A DNA stretch of 64,000 bases from Sunxiuqinia rutila (GCF_050589705.1 NZ_JBNGOT010000009.1:1-64000); one strand, 5' to 3'. Numbered from the stretch's first letter, positions 36,650 to 45,858 are shown. Notes: generated by a model not told the origin, from the sequence alone. Translations and numbers: made by a program.

Positions 36650-37003
36650 ATGGAATTTGAAATTACTAAGAAAGAAGATCACGTTGTTATCAGGGTCCTT
36701 TCAACAAAGCTTGATACCAATAATGCGCCCGAGCTGAAATCCGAGTTGGTTGTCTTAGGCAATGATGAAGTAAAAAACATCATACTGGATGTGAGTAACT
36801 GTAGTTACGTTGATTCATCTGGCTTAAGTGCAATTCTGGTTGCCAACCGACTTTGCGAAGATTCAATCGGAACCTTTATACTAAGTGGCCTTCAACCCGA
36901 TGTTGAACACCTGATACGCATTTCGATGCTTCATACCGTTTTACTGATTACCAAAAACGTGGACGAAGCAGAGAAGTTACTGGTAGAAAAAGGTAAATTA
37001 TAA
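36650..37003 (+). CDS. STAS-domain anti-anti-sigma-like protein
   Basis: This 117-residue single STAS domain resembles SpoIIAA/RsbV. The phosphorylatable serine lies in SYVDSSGLSAIL (Ser56 or Ser57). Such proteins bind partner-switching kinases when unphosphorylated. No cognate serine kinase or PP2C gene is nearby, and Bacteroidota generally lack SigB-type factors, so the partner is unknown. It lies between rpsA and RNase Z in one direction, 14 bp ahead of the latter. Confidence 0.85.
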   Translation: MEFEITKKEDHVVIRVLSTKLDTNNAPELKSELVVLGNDEVKNIILDVSNCSYVDSSGLSAILVANRLCEDSIGTFILSGLQPDVEHLIRISMLHTVLLITKNVDEAEKLLVEKGKL

Positions 37004-37017
37004 ACAGGTTTTCCTGT

Positions 37018-37950
37018 ATGCAAATGCCTTTTCAACTGACAATTCTGGGAAGTAGTTCAGCAATGCCTACTTCCTTAAGATACCCAACCGCTCAAGTGCT
37101 CAATGTACTTGGGCGGTTCTTTTTAATCGACTGTGGCGAAGGAACCCAACACCAAATCCGCAAAAACAAAATCAGTTTTGGCCGGATCGACCACATTTTC
37201 ATTTCGCATCTTCATGGCGACCATTTCTTTGGGCTGATTGGCTACATTTCAACCCAGGTTTTGCTGGGCAGAACCAAAGACCTGCATATTTATGCCCATT
37301 CCGAGCTTCAACGCTACACCCAATTTCAACAAGACTTTTTAGGGATGGGAGAACTGGGCTTTCGTTTGGTATTTCACCCGCTTAACTTTAAAAAGCCCCA
37401 GGTAATTCTGGATGATGTCAAGCTGACTGTCACCTCCTTTCCGCTGAAACATCGGATTCCTTGCTGCGGCTTTTTATTTCAGGAGAAAGAAAAAGAGCCC
37501 AACATCAGAAAAGAGCAGCTCAAATTCTACCAAATTCCAATTCGGGAAATTAAGAACATCAAGGACGGAGCTGATTTCACCACAGAGGACGGAGAAATTA
37601 TTCCCAACAAAAAACTGGTTATTCCGGCTCCGAAACCACGTTCATATGCGTTTTGCTCCGACACAGCCTACACCGAAAAAATTCTTCCGATCATTCAGCA
37701 TGTCGACCTGCTCTACCATGAAGCCACCTTTGCCGAATCGGAGAAAGAAATGGCCAAAACTACCTTTCATTCTACCGGAAAAGAAGCGGCGCTAATTGCT
37801 CAAAAAGCCCAGGCCGGGCAACTGCTCATTGGCCATTTTTCGGCCCGCTACAAAGAGCCTACTTCCATTCTGAAAGAAGCTCAAAGCATTTTCCCCAACA
37901 CTAAAGCCGTAAACGAAGGTGACGTTTATTCGGTGGTCCGCAACCAATAG
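37018..37950 (+). CDS. rnz: Ribonuclease Z
   Basis: This 310-residue metallo-beta-lactamase-fold endonuclease removes 3' trailers from tRNA precursors. The zinc signature HLHGDH is at 64-69. The exosite-type insertion, the SDTAY motif and the late FHSTGKEAA and IGHFSARY motifs are all in place. Translation could start at either ATG 37018 or 37024, two codons apart. A short CCCAAA/TTTGGG stem with five T (about 37995-38013) probably ends its transcript. Confidence 0.94.
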   Translation: MQMPFQLTILGSSSAMPTSLRYPTAQVLNVLGRFFLIDCGEGTQHQIRKNKISFGRIDHIFISHLHGDHFFGLIGYISTQVLLGRTKDLHIYAHSELQRYTQFQQDFLGMGELGFRLVFHPLNFKKPQVILDDVKLTVTSFPLKHRIPCCGFLFQEKEKEPNIRKEQLKFYQIPIREIKNIKDGADFTTEDGEIIPNKKLVIPAPKPRSYAFCSDTAYTEKILPIIQHVDLLYHEATFAESEKEMAKTTFHSTGKEAALIAQKAQAGQLLIGHFSARYKEPTSILKEAQSIFPNTKAVNEGDVYSVVRNQ

Positions 37951-37993
37951 CTCTGCCTTAAAACCTATTCTGCAAATCAACACAGGTATTTAT

Positions 37994-38023
37994 TCCCAAA
38001 ACTTTGGGTTTTTGCTATATTTG
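37994..38023 (+). promoter_or_regulatory. Compact terminator followed by a -7 element
   Basis: CCCAAAACTTTGGG and a T run form a small terminator after rnz. TATATTTG at 38016-38023, a match to TAnnTTTG, follows and could start the fucosidase transcript about 20 nt before its ATG. No clear -33 box is seen. Confidence 0.5.
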
Positions 38024-38045
38024 ACCCGGAAAATAAAGCAAAAAA

Positions 38046-39377
38046 ATGAAAAAGAATTTACTACTTCTACTGACACTTGCGATCCTGACTCCTCAGCTGA
38101 TTTTCGCTCAGGAAACCCCTCAGGAAAAGGAAGAACGAATGCAATGGTTTAAAGATGCCAAACTGGGTATTTTCATCCATTGGGGTATCTACTCCGTCAA
38201 AGGAATTGACGAAAGCTGGTCTTTCTTCAACAACTACATCTCGTATGACGATTACATGAGTCAGTTGGATGGCTTTACAGCCAGCAACTACCAACCCGAA
38301 GCGTGGGCCAGCCTGATCAAGGAAAGTGGAGCCAAGTACGCAGTGATCACAACCAAACATCATGATGGCGTGGCACTCTGGGACACCAAATGCAATGACT
38401 TAAGTGTTCCTAAAAAAACACCGGCCAAGCGTGATGTTCTTCAGCCATTGGTTAAAGCCTTCCAGAAAAATGATTTAAAAGTTGGTCTTTACTATTCGTT
38501 GCTGGACTGGTCACATCCTGACTACCCCAACAAAACACGGGTTGAAAAACGCTACACCAACGATCCCGAAAAATGGAACCGCTTTGTGGATTTCAATTTC
38601 TGCCAACTGGAAGAGCTGTCAAAACAGTTTAAACCCGACTTGTATTGGTTTGATGGCGACTGGGAACAATCAGCCGAGGCATGGAAAGCCAAAGAATTAA
38701 GTGAAAGCTTGCGCAAATGGAACAAAGGCGTGATTCTGAATTCACGGATTCAGGGGTATGGCGACTATGCCACTCCCGAACAAGGACTTCCTGTAACCAA
38801 GCCTAGCAGCCCCTGGTGGGAACTGTGCATGACCATGAACAATTCGTGGGGTTATCAGCATAACGACCACGCGTATAAAACGCCGAACCAAATTATTCGC
38901 ATTCTGGTTGACTGCATCAGCATGGGCGGCAACCTGCTTCTGGACATTGGCCCCAAAGCCGATGGAAGCATTCCGGAAGAGCAAGTTAACATCCTAAAAG
39001 AGCTGGGACGATGGACCAGCAAACACCAGGAAGCCATTTACGGAACACGTGCAGGAATTCCTCACGAACACTTCTATGGCCCTACGGCCTTGAATAAAGC
39101 AGGCGACATTTTGTACTTGTTTGTTCCTCACAAACCCAATGGTCCGTTAATGATTAAAGGACTGAAAAATAAAATTAACCGGATTTGGGTAGTTGGCAAT
39201 GGCACAAAACTGAACTGGGAAATTGTAGGCAAACAATACTGGAGCGCAGTTCCCGGCATTGCTTACATCGATGTTCCTGAAAAGGTGCTGGACGAGCAGG
39301 TGACCGTTATTGCTGTTTTGCTTGACGGAAAAGTTGACTTGTATCGCGAAGAAGGCCAGGTGATTGAAAGCAACTAG
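38046..39377 (+). CDS. GH29 alpha-L-fucosidase
   Basis: This 443-residue secreted glycosidase has a signal peptide at 1-21 (ending LIFAQ). The GH29 barrel shows FKDAKLGIFIHWGIYSV, TTKHHDGVALWDTK and the nucleophile Asp in LYWFDGDWE. A C-terminal beta domain follows. It releases alpha-L-fucose from glycans, or possibly galactose in related enzymes. It is a single gene with a terminator at 39405-39427, not part of a polysaccharide locus in this window, so the natural substrate is unclear. Confidence 0.92.
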   Translation: MKKNLLLLLTLAILTPQLIFAQETPQEKEERMQWFKDAKLGIFIHWGIYSVKGIDESWSFFNNYISYDDYMSQLDGFTASNYQPEAWASLIKESGAKYAVITTKHHDGVALWDTKCNDLSVPKKTPAKRDVLQPLVKAFQKNDLKVGLYYSLLDWSHPDYPNKTRVEKRYTNDPEKWNRFVDFNFCQLEELSKQFKPDLYWFDGDWEQSAEAWKAKELSESLRKWNKGVILNSRIQGYGDYATPEQGLPVTKPSSPWWELCMTMNNSWGYQHNDHAYKTPNQIIRILVDCISMGGNLLLDIGPKADGSIPEEQVNILKELGRWTSKHQEAIYGTRAGIPHEHFYGPTALNKAGDILYLFVPHKPNGPLMIKGLKNKINRIWVVGNGTKLNWEIVGKQYWSAVPGIAYIDVPEKVLDEQVTVIAVLLDGKVDLYREEGQVIESN

Positions 39378-39404
39378 TCTGCGAAAAAGATAAACGAAAT
39401 GAAG

Positions 39405-39428
39405 AAGGAGCCCATGGCTCCTTTTTTA
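39405..39428 (+). terminator. Terminator after the fucosidase gene
   Basis: AAGGAGCC at 39405-39412 pairs with GGCTCCTT at 39416-39423 over a 3-nt loop, followed by TTTT. It overlaps the last codon of the convergent helicase gene. Confidence 0.8.
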
Positions 39429-40850
39429 TTCTCCAAAAAATTCTTTATTGAAATTCACCAGAAACAACTCCTTTACCGGACGGGTAAAAGCGGTGTACAA
39501 CCAGCGTAAATATTCAAGATCAATGCGCTCTTCCAGCAGATAGCCCTGATCCACAAAAACAGCATCCCACTGCCCACCTTGAGCCTTATGACAGGTAACC
39601 GCGTAAGCAAACTTTACCTGCAAGGCATTGAAGTATTCATTCTCCTTGATTTTCTCCCATCGCTTTTTCTTACTCCGGATATCGGCATAATCCTCGGCCA
39701 CTGACTCAAACAAGCGCTGGCTTTCATCATAGCCTAACGAGGCTGTTTCAATATTGAGGGTTTCCAACAGAATTTTGCAGTCAATTTCCAGGTCGTCATA
39801 ATCCAAAAACCGAAGACAAACGTTGGCAAAGCGGAAACCATACAATTGCTCATACCCGTAAATGGACTGGATTTCAACAATGTCGCCATTGGCAATAAAA
39901 TCAAGGCGCTCATCATCGCCAGGCCAGAAGTAGTTGTTTTTAACCACCATCAACAAATCACCAACCGTAATGTCGGCTTCCTTATACAGAATGGTGGAGC
40001 GAATTCCTTCATTAAACTTATTGGCGCGTTTGTTCGACCGGGTAATGACCATGGTTTGTTGTTCGCCATATTTGTCGTAACAATCCGAAATTTTCTCAAT
40101 AAGGTCTCCGCCACTAATCCGCTGAATATCCTCAAAATCTTCGATTTCAATGGGAAAATAAGCCGGATAAAAATACGAATCACTGATTAACGAACGAATA
40201 TTGGTGGCGTTGTGCAGAATACCGGAGTCAAATTCCTGCCTCACCACATCAACCAATTCATGATGAAACACCTGACCACCATACACTTCCAACTCCGACA
40301 CATCCAGTGCCGGACTGATTTCCATCCCTACCGGAGGCAACTGAGCCGTGTCGCCCACCAAAATAAGCTTACAATTGTGTCCACTATAAACATACTCGTA
40401 CAGGTCATCCAACAAGCGTCCGGTTCCGAAGACCGAACTATCAAGTGATGAATTGGAAATCATCGAAGCTTCATCGACAATAAAAAAACAATTTTTGTGA
40501 AAATTTTTATCCAGCGAAAAACGCCCAAATCCATCCGTTGTAGCCTGCTGCCGATAGATCTTTTTATGGATGGTGTAAGCACTTTGCCCGGCATAGGAAG
40601 TAAGCACTTTCGCTGCCCGGCCGGTGGGTGCCAGCAAGACCGTTTGGAATTTAAAAACTTTAAGTGTTTTAACCAATGCACTTAGCATACTTGTCTTCCC
40701 CGTACCGGCATATCCTTTCAGTAAAAAAAGCACATCCGAATCCGGGTGCGTAATGAATTCAGCAAACTTCTCCGAGAGCACTTTTTGCCCTTCCGTGGGT
40801 TCAAAGCCCAGCTTCTGACAAATATGTTCTATAAGGTGTTTTTTTAACAT
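39426..40850 (-). CDS. SF1 DNA helicase (RecD2/Dda-like)
   Basis: This is a 474-residue ATP-dependent helicase of superfamily 1B. Walker A is GYAGTGKT at 46-53 and Walker B is FFIVDEASM; the motif III-like LVGDTAQLPPVG, the ITRSNKRAN segment and the C-terminal YAVTCHKAQGGQWD and WLYTAFTR motifs are also seen. It lacks the N-terminal domain of full RecD2, so the architecture is closest to Dda/Pif1-type proteins that are common as single genes in Bacteroidota. It probably acts in repair or replication fork restart. Confidence 0.88.
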   Translation of the reverse strand: MLKKHLIEHICQKLGFEPTEGQKVLSEKFAEFITHPDSDVLFLLKGYAGTGKTSMLSALVKTLKVFKFQTVLLAPTGRAAKVLTSYAGQSAYTIHKKIYRQQATTDGFGRFSLDKNFHKNCFFIVDEASMISNSSLDSSVFGTGRLLDDLYEYVYSGHNCKLILVGDTAQLPPVGMEISPALDVSELEVYGGQVFHHELVDVVRQEFDSGILHNATNIRSLISDSYFYPAYFPIEIEDFEDIQRISGGDLIEKISDCYDKYGEQQTMVITRSNKRANKFNEGIRSTILYKEADITVGDLLMVVKNNYFWPGDDERLDFIANGDIVEIQSIYGYEQLYGFRFANVCLRFLDYDDLEIDCKILLETLNIETASLGYDESQRLFESVAEDYADIRSKKKRWEKIKENEYFNALQVKFAYAVTCHKAQGGQWDAVFVDQGYLLEERIDLEYLRWLYTAFTRPVKELFLVNFNKEFFGE

Positions 40851-40898
40851 TCCTGCGAAATTAAAACTATTCCACGGATAGTAATTTAATTTTTTTTA

Positions 40899-40906
40899 TA
40901 AATTTG
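40899..40906 (+). promoter_or_regulatory. -7 promoter element
   Basis: TAAATTTG at 40899-40906 fits TAnnTTTG and lies 35 bp before the ATG of the 40941 gene. It probably drives the three-gene run ending with rsmD. Confidence 0.55.
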
Positions 40907-40940
40907 CATGCAAACATAAACTAATCTTAAAAGGATACAG

Positions 40941-41573
40941 ATGAAGACAGTAATTCAGATCGTATTAATAGTGGCTGCAATCATCCTTGCATACTTTATT
41001 TACCAAAGTATTGAGAGGCCTATTGAGTTTGAAAAGGCCAAAGACGCCAGATATGAAGTTACAGTTGAACGACTAAAAGATATTCGGAAAGCACAACTGG
41101 CATTTAAAGATGTAAATGGACATTTTACAGGTGATTGGGACTCATTGATCAACTTTGTAAAGCATGATTCACTACCATTGGTACGTAAAATTGGAATGCT
41201 TAACGACAGTATGCTTGAAGCAGGCCTGACAGAAGAAACAGCCATTAAAAAAGGCTTAATCATACGTGATACGCTTAAAGTTAGTGTAATGGACACTTTG
41301 TTTGGCGCTTCGTATCCAATTGATCGAATTAAAATGGTGCCCGTAAAAGACACCGTTGCTGAATTTCATCTTGGAGCAACCGTCATTACAACAGGTTCAG
41401 GAATTAAAGTTCCTGTATTTGAAGCGAAGGCGCACAACAACACCATCCTGAAAAACCTGGATCGTCAAATGGTAATTAACCTGAACGACCAGCGCAGAAC
41501 CAACGGCAAATACCCCGGACTAAAAGTTGGGTCATTAACTGAAACCAATAGTAATGCAGGTAACTGGGAGTAA
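40941..41573 (+). CDS. Membrane-anchored conserved protein of unknown function
   Basis: I do not recognise a named domain in this 210-residue protein. It has an N-terminal transmembrane anchor (about 4-22, VIQIVLIVAAIILAYFIYQS) and then a periplasmic region. The segment LKDIRKAQLAFKDVNGHFTG resembles the start of pilin-like or pseudopilin-like N-domains, which is only a suggestion. It is followed after 8 bp by DUF3822 and then rsmD, an arrangement that suggests a housekeeping envelope gene rather than accessory content. Confidence 0.75.
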   Translation: MKTVIQIVLIVAAIILAYFIYQSIERPIEFEKAKDARYEVTVERLKDIRKAQLAFKDVNGHFTGDWDSLINFVKHDSLPLVRKIGMLNDSMLEAGLTEETAIKKGLIIRDTLKVSVMDTLFGASYPIDRIKMVPVKDTVAEFHLGATVITTGSGIKVPVFEAKAHNNTILKNLDRQMVINLNDQRRTNGKYPGLKVGSLTETNSNAGNWE

Positions 41574-41581
41574 AAAATGGT

Positions 41582-42409
41582 ATGCAACATTTATTGCTTG
41601 TTGACGAAACCTTTGATTTAAATTTCACACAAGAATATCATTTATCCATCCAGATTAGTCTGGATGGATTTTCTTTTTGTATCCGGGATGGATTGCAAAA
41701 CAAATACATCTATCTTTTTCACAAGGAATTTTCAGGCAATCCGAAGTTAATGCACCGCAAGCTGCAGGACATCTATGCGGAATTTGACATTCTGCAGGCC
41801 GATTTCAAAAGCACCCGGATTCATTATTCATCACCCGGCAAGATGACCTTGCTGCCGGAAGCTTATTTCGATGAGCAGGAAGGGCGCACAGCTTATGCCT
41901 TAAACATGGATTTGGGGGATGATGAAGCGCTTCATTACCTTCCGGTGAAAGCCTACCAGATGGTTTTGCAGTTCGCCATTCCGAAGAAAGTTAAGCATTT
42001 CCTGAGCGATAAACATCCGGGTATTCTGATTCAGAATGAACTGATTGCACAACTGGATAAAAATGCCGATCAAGCCAGTGCTCAGCCGCGCATCGACGTT
42101 CAGGTTTATCGCAACCAGCTAACGATGACTTTGGTTGACCAGTCCATCCGGTTCTGCAATTCATTCATGTACCGCAACGACACGGATTTGCTGTACTATA
42201 TTCTGAACCTGGTTCAAACCGAAAAAATGGATGCCCCGCGGATACAGCTAAACGGACGGGTAAACAAACGGTCTCCGATTTACCACCAGCTTCGCCAGTA
42301 TTTTAAAGACGTGAGCATTGCCCAGCGAAGCACGGAAGTGTATTACAGCTACCTGTTTGATCAACTTCCGGATGCCCGCTTTGTGAATCTTTTAAACAAT
42401 TACGCATGA
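41582..42409 (+). CDS. DUF3822 family protein
   Basis: This 275-residue cytosolic protein has no signal peptide. The beginning (LLVDETFDLNFTQEYHLSIQ), the central GDDEALHYLPVKAYQMV and the late VNKRSPIYHQLRQYFKDVS match the DUF3822 type often found beside rsmD in Bacteroidota. The biochemical function is unknown. The ATGA overlap with rsmD at 42406-42409 shows translational coupling. Confidence 0.82.
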   Translation: MQHLLLVDETFDLNFTQEYHLSIQISLDGFSFCIRDGLQNKYIYLFHKEFSGNPKLMHRKLQDIYAEFDILQADFKSTRIHYSSPGKMTLLPEAYFDEQEGRTAYALNMDLGDDEALHYLPVKAYQMVLQFAIPKKVKHFLSDKHPGILIQNELIAQLDKNADQASAQPRIDVQVYRNQLTMTLVDQSIRFCNSFMYRNDTDLLYYILNLVQTEKMDAPRIQLNGRVNKRSPIYHQLRQYFKDVSIAQRSTEVYYSYLFDQLPDARFVNLLNNYA

Positions 42410-42954
42410 GAATAGTAGGAGGAATACACCGCGGACGTCAATTCAGTCCCGGGAAAAGTTTTAAGGCCCGCCCAACCACCGATATGGCCAAGGAAAGCCT
42501 GTTCAATATTTTAACCAATCAAATTGATTTTGAAGAGGTGAAGGTGCTTGACTTATTTGCCGGAACCGGAAGTATTTCATTTGAATTTTTATCGCGGGGA
42601 TGCACCGACATTACAGCTATTGAGCTCAACTTTCAGCATCACCAATTTATCCGCAGCGTGATTCAAAAGCTGGATGCAGCCCAAGAAATTCGCGCCATCA
42701 AAGGCAATGTTTTCAAATTCTGTGAGCAGTGCGTTGATCAGTTTGACGTCATTTTTGCCGATCCGCCCTACGACCATCCGCAGTTTAATGAGATTCCTTC
42801 GCTGGTTCTTCAGAATAAACTCCTCAAGGAAGATGGTTTATTCATCCTGGAACATGGCAAGCAGTCCAATTTCTCCGATCAGGAACAGTTTGTAGAAACC
42901 CGCCACTACGGCAGCGTTTATTTCAGTTTTTTCAGGCCGAAGCCAGTGGTTTAA
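42406..42954 (+). CDS. rsmD: 16S rRNA (guanine966-N2)-methyltransferase
   Basis: This 182-residue Rossmann methyltransferase has an N-terminal RIVGGIHRGRQF and RPTTDMAKESLFNIL, SAM motif I LDLFAGTGSISFE and the catalytic DPPY in FADPPYDHP. These match RsmD, which methylates G966 of 16S rRNA. It is the last gene of the 40941-42954 run. Confidence 0.93.
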   Translation: MRIVGGIHRGRQFSPGKSFKARPTTDMAKESLFNILTNQIDFEEVKVLDLFAGTGSISFEFLSRGCTDITAIELNFQHHQFIRSVIQKLDAAQEIRAIKGNVFKFCEQCVDQFDVIFADPPYDHPQFNEIPSLVLQNKLLKEDGLFILEHGKQSNFSDQEQFVETRHYGSVYFSFFRPKPVV

Positions 42955-42969
42955 AACCGCTGGAATAGC

Positions 42970-43248
42970 CTAAGGGTTGAACATATCGGGATTAAAATAG
43001 CCCAAAATACTGTTGGCTAAATCAATATGTGTTTGCGCATCGGGGTGTTTCGGATCCAAAGCCAGGGCTTCGTTAAAGGCGTTGATGGCCTTGCCCCACT
43101 GCTGCTGTTTGTAATAAATCAGTCCCGATAAATAGTGAAGTTCGGCCGTATCGGCTTGCTGCCCGATTAGCCGGGTTAATTGCTGCTGCGCCTGATCAAG
43201 CTGATGGGCCTCGATTAATTCCTTTACTTGCTTTATTTCCTCTGTCAT
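42970..43248 (-). CDS. Small TPR-repeat protein
   Basis: This 92-residue cytosolic protein consists of a lead-in helix, one clear tetratricopeptide repeat (AELHYLSGLIYYKQQQWGKA) and part of a second (NAFNEALALDPKHPDAQ). It is probably a protein-protein adaptor with an unknown partner. It converges with rsmD, 15 bp away. Confidence 0.78.
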   Translation of the reverse strand: MTEEIKQVKELIEAHQLDQAQQQLTRLIGQQADTAELHYLSGLIYYKQQQWGKAINAFNEALALDPKHPDAQTHIDLANSILGYFNPDMFNP

Positions 43249-43456
43249 CTTTCCGTTCTTTTAGGGATGGGTTAAACCAATGCTGCAAATTTACAGAAAG
43301 TATTTCATTGCCAAAGCCGGTTGACGATAAGGAGGAGCAACTCCGCTCCTACCCGAAAGGAAACCGTGGCCTGTAAAATGAAAGTCGGAGAACTTGTTCG
43401 CAAAACCATTCAGCCCATATGTTGTTCTAGAGTTTCAGATATCAACCAGAGAAAAC

Positions 43457-44053
43457 ATGGAAATGACGGAGCAAACAGTATCCGATTGGATCAAAAAACG
43501 GCAATCAACATTTGTAAATGGTTTAAAAGAAGGCAGTACAATCCCCGATTCGGTGATTGAAAAACTTTTGGAGAATGCCAGCTGGGCCCCATCGCATGGC
43601 TTGGTACAGGCCTGGAATTTTAAAGTATTTGCCGGTGAAGGCGTCAAACGCTTTTTCAAGGCGCAACAGGAAATTTACAAGCAGATTACACCTCCCGACA
43701 AGTTTTTCGATTTCAAGTACGAAGCCTACAGCGAAAAGTGGAAGCGCGTGTCGCACATTGTTGTGGTTATTGCCCGGCGCGATCCGTATAAACGTTTTCC
43801 CGAGCAGGAAGACCTGGTGTCGGTGGCCTGTGCCATTGAAAATATCTACCTCAGTTTGGCGGCCTTCGGAATAGGTGGTTACCTGAGTACCGGCGACATT
43901 TGCTATTCCAACGAAATGCGCGACTTTTTAGAGCTGGAAGACGACGACACCCTCATGGGCTTTTTTGTGCTGGGTGAGCCGGATGAGTCGTTTCAACGTC
44001 CGCCACGCACCCGCATTGCTGCGGCAGATAAAACCGAGTGGATCAGGAAGTAG
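43457..44053 (+). CDS. Nitroreductase family FMN oxidoreductase
   Basis: The ATG at 43457 (MEMTEQTVSDWI) follows an A/G-rich sequence and gives 198 residues; an ATG two codons later is also possible and the frame runs further upstream without family-like sequence. Features are SWAPSHGLVQAWNFKVF, the central ASVACAIENIYLSLAAFGIG-like helix and GFFVLGEPDE, typical of nitroreductases. Such enzymes use NAD(P)H to reduce nitroaromatics, quinones or enones. It overlaps the convergent peroxidase gene by 11 bp. Confidence 0.87.
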   Translation: MEMTEQTVSDWIKKRQSTFVNGLKEGSTIPDSVIEKLLENASWAPSHGLVQAWNFKVFAGEGVKRFFKAQQEIYKQITPPDKFFDFKYEAYSEKWKRVSHIVVVIARRDPYKRFPEQEDLVSVACAIENIYLSLAAFGIGGYLSTGDICYSNEMRDFLELEDDDTLMGFFVLGEPDESFQRPPRTRIAAADKTEWIRK

Positions 44054-44540
44054 GCTCGGAGGTAAGCAATCGGAGAATATCCTCCTCCATTTTTTCGGGC
44101 TTGGTCATTGGGGCAAAACGCTTGACGGGAGTGCCATTGCGGTCAAGCAAAAACTTCGTGAAATTCCATTTAATCCGGCCGCCCAACACGCCCGGCAACT
44201 GACGCTTTAAAAAACGAAACACCGGATGTGCCTGGGCGCCATTAACGCTAACTTTGTCGAACACCTGAAACGAAACCCCGTAGTTGACCAAACACCCCCG
44301 GGCAATTTCATCGGCGGTTCCGGGCTCCTGCTTGCCAAACTGGTTGCAGGGAAAAGCCAGAATGCTTAAGCCTTGGGATTGATACTTCTCATGAAGTGTC
44401 TGCAACCCTTCGTACTGTGGCGTAAAACCACATTGGCTGGCCGTATTCACCACCAACACCACCTGCCCTTGATAAGCCGAAAAATCGATCTCTTCGCCTT
44501 GCAGAGACCGCGCTTTAAAATCATAAAAATGAGCTGTCAT
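44043..44540 (-). CDS. Glutathione peroxidase family protein (cytosolic)
   Basis: This 165-residue thioredoxin-fold peroxidase has its peroxidatic Cys37 in VNTASQCGFTPQYEGL; cysteine replaces selenocysteine as in most bacterial members. The LAFPCNQFGKQEPG and WNFTKFLLDRNG motifs are also present. It has no signal peptide. Bacteria of this type probably use thioredoxin rather than glutathione as the reductant. A second, exported copy lies at 50700-51242. Confidence 0.93.
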   Translation of the reverse strand: MTAHFYDFKARSLQGEEIDFSAYQGQVVLVVNTASQCGFTPQYEGLQTLHEKYQSQGLSILAFPCNQFGKQEPGTADEIARGCLVNYGVSFQVFDKVSVNGAQAHPVFRFLKRQLPGVLGGRIKWNFTKFLLDRNGTPVKRFAPMTKPEKMEEDILRLLTSEPTS

Positions 44541-45104
44541 CTATTCCTGGTATTTGCTGTTTCATCCTTTTATCTTCGTTTCTCCAGACAGCTAAGTCGG
44601 CAAATTGTTCTTCTGGCGCTCGCTATCCATCCCAGACTGGATGACTTTAAGCATAAACCGGATGAGTTCGAACAATGACTGCTTCAAGTGAAACAATGCC
44701 TGCTTCCCGCGATACAATGACTGCTCAAAATCAAACAGAAAGTGATTCGAGTCGTGCAAAAGCATCTTTGGTTCGTGCAGAAAGAAGTTCTTTTGGTGCA
44801 ATACATGCTTCAAGTTGTACAATAAGTACTTGAAGGGCTGCAACAACAAGTTCAATTGAAACAGCAAGCACTTGCTGGTAAACAAGCTGAAACCTGAAAC
44901 TGAAAACGGCCCAAGCACCGCCAGCAACAGCCGGTTTCGTATCGTTCCATTTTGTTAGCTATTGGGTTTTATGATTGAATATCCCCGGTCGATTGAAATC
45001 ATATTCTACTGGCAGTGAACGCCTAACAATTCATGTTTTACAAAACATTCCTTGTTTTTTTAATTACATTTCATTAACTAGCAATAAATCAACATCATAA
45101 AACT
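44541..45104. other. Gene-free region containing a tandem repeat
   Basis: The 564 nt between the peroxidase and the 45105 gene hold no gene that I can support. The 21-bp repeat at 44659-44889 fills the middle. A minus-strand frame across it (44592-44927) stays open because the period is a multiple of three. The last 200 nt are AT-rich and should contain the promoter of the next gene. Confidence 0.55.
44659..44889. repeat. Degenerate 21-bp tandem repeat, 11 units
   Basis: Eleven consecutive units of exactly 21 bp can be aligned without gaps. Examples are TGCTTCAAGTGAAACAATGC (44680), TGCTTCCCGCGATACAATGA (44701) and TGCTTCAAGTTGTACAATAA (44806). The conserved core is TnCTTcaAnTngnaCAAnaa. Units differ at many positions, so the array is old or under weak constraint. 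There are no spacers, so it is not CRISPR. Confidence 0.8.
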
Positions 45105-45752
45105 ATGAACAGAAGTCAAGTCAATCGGAAAGAGATGTACGATGCCGTCCTCTCCTATTTCGACAATTCTCCTGAAAAATGGTCGGGCATCCCCAAAGTA
45201 GGCGAGTTTAAGAACACATTATCAGAGCTTGTCAACCAAATTAATGAAGCACAGTTGGCTCAACAAGAAGCCCAGGTGTTTTTAAGCAAGAACAAGACGC
45301 AGTTAAAAAGCATGATTGCTCAAAAAGGCGATATTCTGAATGACTGCATAGAGGCCTTTGCCTTAGTTACCGATAATGATGAACTTGCCCATAAAATGGG
45401 TGCTACCTATTCGGACCTCAACCGGGCGCGCAACGTCGATTTTATTCCTGCCATACAAGTCATTATCTCGGAAGCTGAAGCAAACAAACTGGTTTTGGAA
45501 GCAGAATACGGAGTAACTGCCGAACAGGTGGAAGATTTGAAATCAAACCTCGATGATTTTTTAGCAATCAATGGGAAACCACGGGCATACCGCATTGCAT
45601 CGGTTCAGGCCACCAAAGATCTGGAACAACTTTTTGCAGACGCAGAAGCACTATTGGACAACAAGCTGGATAAAGTGATGAGCATTTTTAAACGGCGCGA
45701 CCAGAACTTCTACAATGGTTACCAAGCTGCCCGGGTGGTGGTCGACAACTAG
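45105..45752 (+). CDS. Helical protein of unknown function
   Basis: I do not recognise a named family for this 215-residue, mostly alpha-helical, soluble protein. It has a Gln-rich coiled-coil-like segment (NQINEAQLAQQEAQVFLSKN, about 43-62) and a C-terminal FNGYQAARVVVD-like end (RRDQNFYNGYQAARV). It has no signal peptide. A clear ATG, normal codon use and a terminator-like hairpin after it support a real gene. It is a single gene beside the 21-bp repeat array; no functional link is evident. Confidence 0.72.
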   Translation: MNRSQVNRKEMYDAVLSYFDNSPEKWSGIPKVGEFKNTLSELVNQINEAQLAQQEAQVFLSKNKTQLKSMIAQKGDILNDCIEAFALVTDNDELAHKMGATYSDLNRARNVDFIPAIQVIISEAEANKLVLEAEYGVTAEQVEDLKSNLDDFLAINGKPRAYRIASVQATKDLEQLFADAEALLDNKLDKVMSIFKRRDQNFYNGYQAARVVVDN

Positions 45753-45816
45753 CATCAAATATATCGACTCGTTAGAGCTGACAGCTGCCAGCAGCTGAGT
45801 TAAGGAGTACTCCTAA

Positions 45817-45858
45817 AGATCGGATGGCTTGGAGACATCCGATCTGTTAATTTCTTTG
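45817..45858 (+). terminator. Hairpin after the 45105 gene
   Basis: AGATCGGATG (45817-45826) pairs perfectly with CATCCGATCT (45836-45845), followed by a modest T-rich tail. It stands between convergent genes, and smaller palindromes (CAGCTG repeats, AGGAGTACTCCT) precede it. Confidence 0.6.

Noticed and set aside
44592..44927. 111-codon minus-strand open frame over the 21-bp repeats
   Set aside because: It begins with TTG, has no ATG, and its openness follows from a period divisible by three. The product is a low-complexity heptad string; I list it as a repeat and leave coding open.
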